A DNA stretch of 64,000 bases from Branchiostoma floridae (lineage: Eukaryota; Chordata; Leptocardii; Amphioxiformes; Branchiostomatidae): assembly GCF_000003815.2 (NCBI RefSeq), contig NC_049989.1, positions 8,975,241-9,039,240 of the forward strand. Direction: 5' to 3'. The notes beneath the pieces are model-generated. The model ran no database searches. It had not been told where the DNA came from and worked only from the letters and a program-made list of their open reading frames with translations. A program made the translations under genes and the position numbers. Numbering within the stretch: the stretch's first letter is position 1; every line of letters starts with the position of its first letter. Positions 61,401 through 64,000 of this stretch are shown here, in pieces.

Positions 61401-62813
61401 GTCTCGTTTTAAAAGCATTACAAAGTTCCGGACGCCATTGCGGTCGCACTTATCTACGTCAATGTTCAATTACGAGCCAACTCAGGAAACCACCGATGGG
61501 ACGGCAAATGACGTGCTTCCCGGTTACCATGGCAACCTGACCCTTGAGGAAGACACTATGGCACAGTCATTTAGAGATAATGTGCTATGATGGTCTCACA
61601 TGCGTTTTGAGAGAGATAACTCGCAATTTTTCAGGTAGTTTGAGGTAGTTGTGTGTGCGGTCTTAAAATGAAACAAGAATCATAATTCTGAATATGAAAC
61701 TTTTTCAGAGAAGGCGGCTTTGAATACTAGCCTCGGATTACCTTTTGTGCGCAAAATGCATCTAATAAAAGTTTAACTTAAATGCCAGCAACAATCTACA
61801 TTAAAATAAGTTGTCATATAAAACGTTCGAGATTAAGAAATCTGAAAGATCCTTGGCACCCTCACGACGAGATGATAACGAAAGGATAAGACAACGATTA
61901 CATGACAGAACGTATTTCACGCTTTTAAAGCATTTACAGTTAAAGTATTCTAGTTCTGTTTGGTCATTTTCCTTTGCGAAGTTTTGTTCGCTTAATTTTT
62001 GTCAGTATGTCATAATCGTCACTCAATGCTATTGTACTCTTATAGCCTCCACAACATGCAATTATTGTCACTAGATTATTTCTTTATTCGCCAATAAAAA
62101 AGAAAAGATATCATCAACATAAATTTTACAATCAATGATTCTTTTATGGCTGATTGTGTAAGATTCACTGGTATCAATAGTCTCTTGCATATAACAATAT
62201 GTGTGATAATATCTTATCACATCATCTAAATTGCTAACTAGTATTATGTATTGAAAAATGTTTAAATTTCATGTTTAAGCTACGATTGATTTATCAAAAT
62301 TATGTATATTTTTTTAACAAAGTGGAAGATTCCATCGCATTGATGAGGAAGACGAATTCGGGTAATCCGGTAGCATTATTATCATAACTTCAACTTTACT
62401 TTGATTATCATCATGTCTTTTTCTTTGATTTCTTTTCTTACTTTGTATTCGCACATTTCGTACTTCATATTATGTATATTGTAAATTTACAGATGCGTCT
62501 TGGTTATTCTATGATTTAAATTGCTTTCAATAAACCTTTAAAGCCTAGTTATTTTTTGATAATTTGAATTTGGTTGGCTGCTTTCAAAACTCTTTTAATC
62601 CATCACGTACGCAGTTAGATGTTGCCTAGCTATTGCATGTAGTTTTGATATGTGCCGTTATTACATAGGGATTACATGTACTAATGATGTTGACATATCA
62701 GGGGACTGAAGCGGCAAGCTCGTCAGGAGTCCATGGGGGGTCTCGCCGATGACGACTTCTCCCCTACCTCGTCTCCCTTCGGGTCCAACGATTCCGTGGA
62801 AGGTGTCAGATTC
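19471..62813 (+). CDS. Large multi-exon gene of unrecognised product (partial; 5 exons found)
   Basis: Five plus-strand exons join in phase: 19471-19556, 38793-38959, 51214-51278, 56329-56413 and 62702-62813. Together they give about 171 residues. The first exon begins mid-codon, so the start lies upstream; the last ends at a GTGAGT donor, so the gene continues past the window. Visible protein: an acidic segment (PSAEEDHTSIVEDIRD), a mixed helical segment rich in K/Q/E (GTMKHWQRLLNAHHRQKSEQ), Ser/Asp/Pro-rich linkers, an acidic-to-basic stretch (SEEEFDDARIRRREKR, about 115-130) followed by LKRQARQ resembling a bipartite nuclear signal or phosphoinositide-binding basic patch, and a Ser/Pro-rich end. 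There is no transmembrane helix or catalytic motif. It reads like the linker or tail of a large cytoplasmic scaffold or regulator. Introns are 19.2, 12.3, 5.1 and 6.3 kb; the first holds the LDLa receptor gene in antisense. Cassette exons may have been missed, and the exons could belong to more than one gene. Confidence 0.62.
19557..24434. other. Intron of the large plus-strand gene, proximal part
   Basis: No further exon was recognised. It contains the 54-bp duplication at 21190-21297 and, at about 21300-21530, a sequence ending in GGAAATAAAATGAAGTCC followed by (GTTC)n/(CATT)n, which looks like the 3' end of a retroposon. The rest is AT-rich. Confidence 0.4.
21190..21297. repeat. 54-bp tandem duplication (2 copies)
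   Basis: GTTTTAGCACATGTTAGATT starts a unit at 21190 that recurs at 21244 with two or three substitutions. Confidence 0.85.
24435..28199 (-). CDS. Type I membrane receptor: mucin-like stalk, LDLa domain, TM helix, ITAM-like tail (5 exons)
   Basis: Exons (minus strand): 28199-28151, 27174-26446, 25960-25841, 25426-25327, 24822-24435. All junctions are GT-AG and all phases join, giving 461 residues. Residues 1-17 (MRFLIMVCVCFYTLETG) form a signal peptide. Residues 18-259 are a Thr/Ser/Pro stalk with six 28-residue repeats, probably O-glycosylated. Residues 261-297 are an LDL-receptor class A module with all six cysteines (261, 268, 274, 281, 287, 297) and the calcium-site CDGTPDC...EDDE. Residues 307-328 are a transmembrane helix, followed by NKRRR. 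The 128-residue tail has Y355NNV, Y372AAI, Y414AIP, Y425ENI, Y438QAL and Y451INL. The last three are spaced 13 residues apart, matching the ITAM pattern twice. A cell-surface recognition or adhesion receptor signalling through SH2 proteins is inferred; the motifs could instead be YxxΦ endocytic signals. No named orthologue was recognised. Confidence 0.85.
24934..25083. mobile_element. MITE family B, copy 1 (in the receptor intron)
   Basis: Terminal inverted repeats GATCCGTCCTTCTTGCTGC and GCAGCAAGAAGGACGGATT flank a CCAATCACGTCG/CTGATTGGCTAATG interior, itself partly palindromic. No coding capacity. The second copy is at 62896-63089. Confidence 0.85.
26640..27120 (-). repeat. 84-bp coding repeats of the mucin-like stalk, 6 copies
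   Basis: The plus-strand marker (C/T)AGTGGTCGACATT occurs at 26671, 26740, 26824, 26908, 26992 and 27076. Spacing is 84 bp except for one of 69 bp, an in-frame 15-bp deletion removing GTTIP from one repeat. Each encodes a 28-residue unit (TTAPGTTIPTTR...FTTSETTMS). Near-identity between copies indicates recent expansion or homogenisation. The open frames on the opposite strand, Cys-rich and Val-rich, are shadows of this repeat. Confidence 0.93.
28200..31240. other. Intronic, non-coding stretch with receptor 5' flank
   Basis: It begins just upstream of the receptor's signal-peptide exon, so the promoter or a 5' untranslated exon should lie at its left edge; no TATA box was identified with confidence. 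A short (TA/CATA)n low-complexity run lies at about 30628-30680. No exon was recognised. Confidence 0.4.
31241..31461. mobile_element. Fold-back MITE, CGGTGCCG termini
   Basis: The ends CGGTGCCGTCG and CAACGGCACCG are inverted. A second inverted block, TTCTAGTAAATAGTCATA (31284-31301) and its complement (31401-31420), lies inside, followed by a third (CAAATGGGA / TCCCATTTTAG). The nested inverted blocks give long imperfect arms. No ORF. Confidence 0.75.
32380..32562. repeat. 92-bp tandem duplication (2 copies)
   Basis: TTTAAACCTAACATGTGTGA occurs at 32382 and 32474. The following sequence (TCTATAGGAA...ACAAAAACCTTTAATGAACA) is also repeated, with several substitutions. Confidence 0.9.
33551..33631. 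repeat. (GT)n microsatellite
   Basis: A long interrupted GT run produces a spurious Cys/Val open frame. Confidence 0.97.
34336..34580. repeat. 25-bp minisatellite, about 9.5 copies
   Basis: The unit GGGCACAGTATTGGAAGGTGGAGCA repeats from 34336 every 25 bp with almost no divergence. The last unit is diverged (GGGCACAGTTATGGAAAGTG). Because 25 is not a multiple of 3 and the unit has no stops on either strand in most frames, it creates overlapping spurious ORFs on both strands. It adjoins a minus-strand SINE head. Confidence 0.97.
34570..34690 (-). mobile_element. SINE-like fragment, minus strand
   Basis: On the minus strand, GGTCATGGGTTCGATCCCGG carries a tRNA B box. It is followed by ...GACTTTCCTCTCTCC... 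and ...GGCACTTTCC...CTGTGCCCTGC, words shared with the SINE at 15481-15825. The 25-bp minisatellite repeats the GTGCCC-containing part, so it probably grew out of the SINE body. Confidence 0.55.
35417..35609. mobile_element. Fold-back MITE, AGGTTCTTGAAACACAAC arms
   Basis: The left arm TAAGGTTCTTGAAACACAAC (continuing CAAAGTAGT) and the inverted right arm GCAAGGTTCTTGGAACACAA are about 45-bp imperfect terminal inverted repeats. The interior contains GACACCGAAGTGTTGGAAG. No ORF. Confidence 0.8.
37250..37500. repeat. Dispersed repeat, copy 1 (shared with 52985-53165)
   Basis: GAGTAACCATGGTGACAGAC...GTCTGGGCCAGGTCATTGAC closely matches 53080-53150. Weaker similarity extends to the left (GTTCTGTCCTAAGACA / TTGCTACATCGTGTAA). 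Confidence 0.75.
38793..38959 (+). CDS. Exon 2 of the large plus-strand gene
   Basis: Acceptor AACGGTTTTAG, donor AAAGG|GTGAGT. It starts in phase 0, matching the preceding exon, and has 55 codons plus 2 nt. The sequence KTTCAIERDSIVDTFITSGK is followed by a K/Q/E/H-rich, probably helical, stretch. It contains one Trp within KHWQRLLNAHHRQ. Confidence 0.68.
40985..41160. repeat. Hairpin-bearing interspersed repeat (tentative)
   Basis: TACCTCC (40993-40999) pairs with GGAGGTA (41008-41014) around an 8-base loop. It is followed by TTGTTTTCTGCCTGGGTGTT. From memory, this resembles a 'tacctccatgaaaa...ggaggta' motif recurrent in marine invertebrate genomes; only one copy is present here. The minus-strand 137-codon frame crossing it is probably not a gene. 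Confidence 0.4.
45105..45184. repeat. T/A low-complexity tract
   Basis: TTATTATTATTTTTTTATTT-type sequence without structure. Confidence 0.9.
45470..45650 (+). pseudogene. LINE reverse-transcriptase C-terminal remnant
   Basis: In one plus frame the translation includes HPPYLRSRFHSKSFFTRTIS followed by LWNKLS. This matches the conserved SFF-x-RTI-xx-WN-x-L block at the C-terminal end of many non-LTR retrotransposon RT proteins. The frame is short and nothing similar extends upstream, so it is a fragment. The assignment to a LINE clade is open. Confidence 0.55.
51214..51278 (+). CDS. Exon 3 of the large plus-strand gene
   Basis: Acceptor TTACGTCTTAG, donor GCTAG|GTGAGT. It has 1 nt, 21 codons (YSLPEESDPTADPDTQRSLS then L) and 1 nt. 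The sequence is acidic and proline-containing, and ends with RSLSL, a possible basophilic-kinase site. Confidence 0.62.
51689..51880. mobile_element. MITE family A, copy 2
   Basis: The left end ACGCCAGATAGCAATTACTC and inverted right end ATACGCCGAATAGCAATGAC form about 35-bp terminal repeats. The interior shares CTTTCATCAATGACACCGAGG with copy 1 (CTTTCGTCAGTGACACTGAAG). Confidence 0.8.
52985..53165. repeat. Dispersed repeat, copy 2
   Basis: It matches 37250-37500, including TAGTAACCATGGTGACAGCC and AGGTCATTGACCTTATT, plus a weaker upstream match (CTACACGATGTAA / CTACATCGTGTAA). Both copies are in introns of the large plus-strand gene. Confidence 0.75.
53460..53620 (+). mobile_element. Degenerate SINE copy
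   Basis: A B-box-like GTTCAAATCC (53487-53496) is followed by GTGCTGTGCCCATTGGGAAG and CGAATTTCCTCATTCGGCAC, corresponding in order to the SINE at 15481-15825 but heavily mutated. Confidence 0.65.
54940..55110 (+). pseudogene. Possible LINE ORF2 remnant
   Basis: The translation contains VKKIDPIHHEAVERS. This resembles the L-x-LDPIHHxGLR segment downstream of the RT core in several non-LTR retrotransposons. The resemblance ends within about 50 residues and the rest of the 114-codon frame is not recognisable. It could be coincidence. Confidence 0.4.
56329..56413 (+). CDS. Exon 4 of the large plus-strand gene
   Basis: Acceptor TTTGTTGGCAG, donor ACCG|GTGAGT. It has 2 nt, 27 codons and 2 nt. 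The peptide AKFHSLSVSEEEFDDARIRR continues REKRAGD. A sharp change from acidic to strongly basic is the clearest feature of this protein. Confidence 0.68.
58351..58407. repeat. (AT)n microsatellite
   Basis: About 28 uninterrupted AT dinucleotides. Confidence 0.98.
59392..59497. repeat. Inverted repeat with 37-nt arms (MITE remnant)
   Basis: 59392-59428 (CGTTTCGAGTGACATCCGTC...) and 59461-59497 (...GGATGTCACTTGAAACG) are reverse complements with three or four mismatches around a 32-base spacer. CpG differences suggest decay of once-identical arms. Confidence 0.88.
62702..62813 (+). CDS. Exon 5 of the large plus-strand gene
   Basis: Acceptor GACATATCAG, donor AGATTC|GTGAGT. It has 1 nt and 37 codons (GLKRQARQESMGG, then a Ser/Pro/Asp-rich segment ending DSVEGVRF), ending in phase 0. 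GC content is higher than in the flanking introns, supporting coding status. Confidence 0.66.
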
Positions 62814-62895
62814 GTGAGTACGCCCATACAGATTAAAGATTCAGCTTGGCCCACTTTCAGCATTCTGTCTAGTAGGGCTTGTCATAGCGGCCTGC

Positions 62896-63089
62896 GATCC
62901 GTCCTTCTCGCTACATAAGTGCTGGACAGCCGTCAGCCAATCAGATACTCCCAATGCTGTTTGAGGGAAAGCTGTCAGCCAATTACATAGCCTCTTGACC
63001 GTAAGAGGCGACGTGATTGGCTGGCAAATTCACTGCAAACAACTAGGAGGAGAGTATCCGGGCAATTGACAGTGCGAGAAGGACAGATG
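62896..63089. mobile_element. MITE family B, copy 2
   Basis: The ends GATCCGTCCTTCTCGCT and TGCGAGAAGGACAGATG are inverted. The interior holds CAGCCAATCAGATACTCCC and CGACGTGATTGGCTGGCAAA, also found in copy 1 (24934-25083). It lies in the intron after exon 5 of the large plus-strand gene. Confidence 0.82.
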
Positions 63090-63804
63090 CTTGTATGTCA
63101 AGGTCGGTCGTTGTCAAAACGTACAAGCGGCGGATCTTCCATAAGAGAATAAGGTTAAGATAAGATAAGTTTAAGATTACCCATAGGAAATATCTTTATA
63201 GCTCATAAGATCATGGGATGTTGCAGGTCATAAGTCTAAACAGCTCCCCTTTTGCATCAAATAAGATGGCATTATTAGGTGTGATCTCCACCTATGCAAA
63301 TGGTTATTGACTAATTTTGGGTAGTTTGCTTAGACAGTAGTAAAGTAGCCGTGACCGTAGTATCAGAGATGAAACCTGTTAGATAATTGTAAAAGTGATG
63401 ACAATATGGAAACCATGAGTGTATTTAAGTGATACCAGTATATCAAAAGTGTCCCCTTAACTACACCAGTGTCCTTCTATTTTGAAAATTTAGCCATCTT
63501 GTTTTTTTACACCTACTCTGCTATTTTTGTCCTACCTCACTATGTGTGCAGATGCAGTTATCCATAAACTTAACTTGCTGTGGCCTTTTAGCGAATAGCT
63601 AGTGACGTGCTACTTTGAGACAATCCTCCGAAATGGCCGCATCTCATTCAGCTGGCTTCATTATCACACCTTGATCGTGTAATAGAGAGCATTTGTAATA
63701 GAGAGCTTTCCAGATTTCAAAGTTGAAGTTTGCCACATTGACCTATAAAGATGTAAATCATTATGCATGCGTAATTCCAGTCTCCTACTATATCTAAAAG
63801 TTGA

Positions 63805-63889
63805 CCCGCCTAAAAGCAGATACTCGAGCAATTGGAGATGATTTTGGAAAATCGTATCCAGTTTCCCGAATAACTACTTTTTGGCGTAT
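63805..63889. mobile_element. MITE family A, internally deleted copy 3
   Basis: CGCCTAAAAGCAGATACTCG at the left pairs with ACTACTTTTTGGCGTAT at the right. Most of the interior of copies 1 and 2 is missing, leaving almost only the inverted arms. It is followed by TTACCTGGATGTCTAACCTT, related to the flank of copy 2. Confidence 0.7.
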
Positions 63890-64000
63890 CTTGTTACCTG
63901 GATGTCTAACCTTCATCAACGTAAAAGTTGACCCGGTTTATTTTTACAATGAACATGTCTTCGTAGTCGTCCAGATTCTTAATAATAGGTCGTCGTCTGA

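Larger units (their letters stand above)
56414..62701. other. Fourth visible intron of the large plus-strand gene (6.3 kb)
   Basis: It holds an (AT)n microsatellite and the 59392-59497 inverted repeat. The 59856-60158 (plus) and 61069-61449 (minus) frames were not recognised as genes. Confidence 0.4.
62814..64000. other. Intron continuing past the window edge
   Basis: It follows the GTGAGT donor at 62814. Besides MITE family B copy 2 and the short family A copy, no exon was recognised before the window ends. Confidence 0.45.

Overview
This is eukaryotic, animal nuclear DNA. It has spliced genes with GT-AG introns, vertebrate-type TTAGGG repeats, a tRNA-derived SINE, LINE remnants and many small inverted-repeat (MITE-like) elements. 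The compact genes, long repeat-rich introns and a lineage-specific LDLa/mucin receptor fit a marine invertebrate deuterostome, most likely an amphioxus-like genome. That assignment is inference. No bacterial or organellar features were seen.

Layout. Bases 1 to about 3.65 kb are an 11-bp satellite (CCTTGGTCATA/CCTTGGCCATA). It abuts about eight copies of a 160-bp satellite with TTAGGG tracts (3.65-4.99 kb). From 5.99 to 12.13 kb, on the minus strand, I assembled a complete nine-exon gene for a mitochondrially targeted 3-hydroxyisobutyrate-dehydrogenase-family enzyme (374 residues). From 24.4 to 28.2 kb, also minus strand, is a complete five-exon gene for a 461-residue type I membrane protein: signal peptide, Thr/Ser-rich 84-bp-repeat stalk, one LDL-receptor class A domain, one transmembrane helix and a tyrosine-motif tail. 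Five phase-compatible plus-strand exons (19.47, 38.79, 51.21, 56.33 and 62.70 kb) appear to form one large gene of unrecognised product. It lacks its start and continues past the window, and its first visible intron contains the whole LDLa receptor gene on the opposite strand.

The remaining sequence is intronic or intergenic. It holds fold-back elements, three related copies of one MITE family, paired copies of another, SINE copies (one with a 25-bp minisatellite), eroded LINE fragments and simple repeats.

The three genes show no shared pathway. The strongest biological lead is the receptor: its tail carries three YxxL/I motifs exactly 13 residues apart, an overlapping double ITAM-like array. 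All gene models were assembled by eye from reading frame, splice consensus and intron phase, without transcript or database support.
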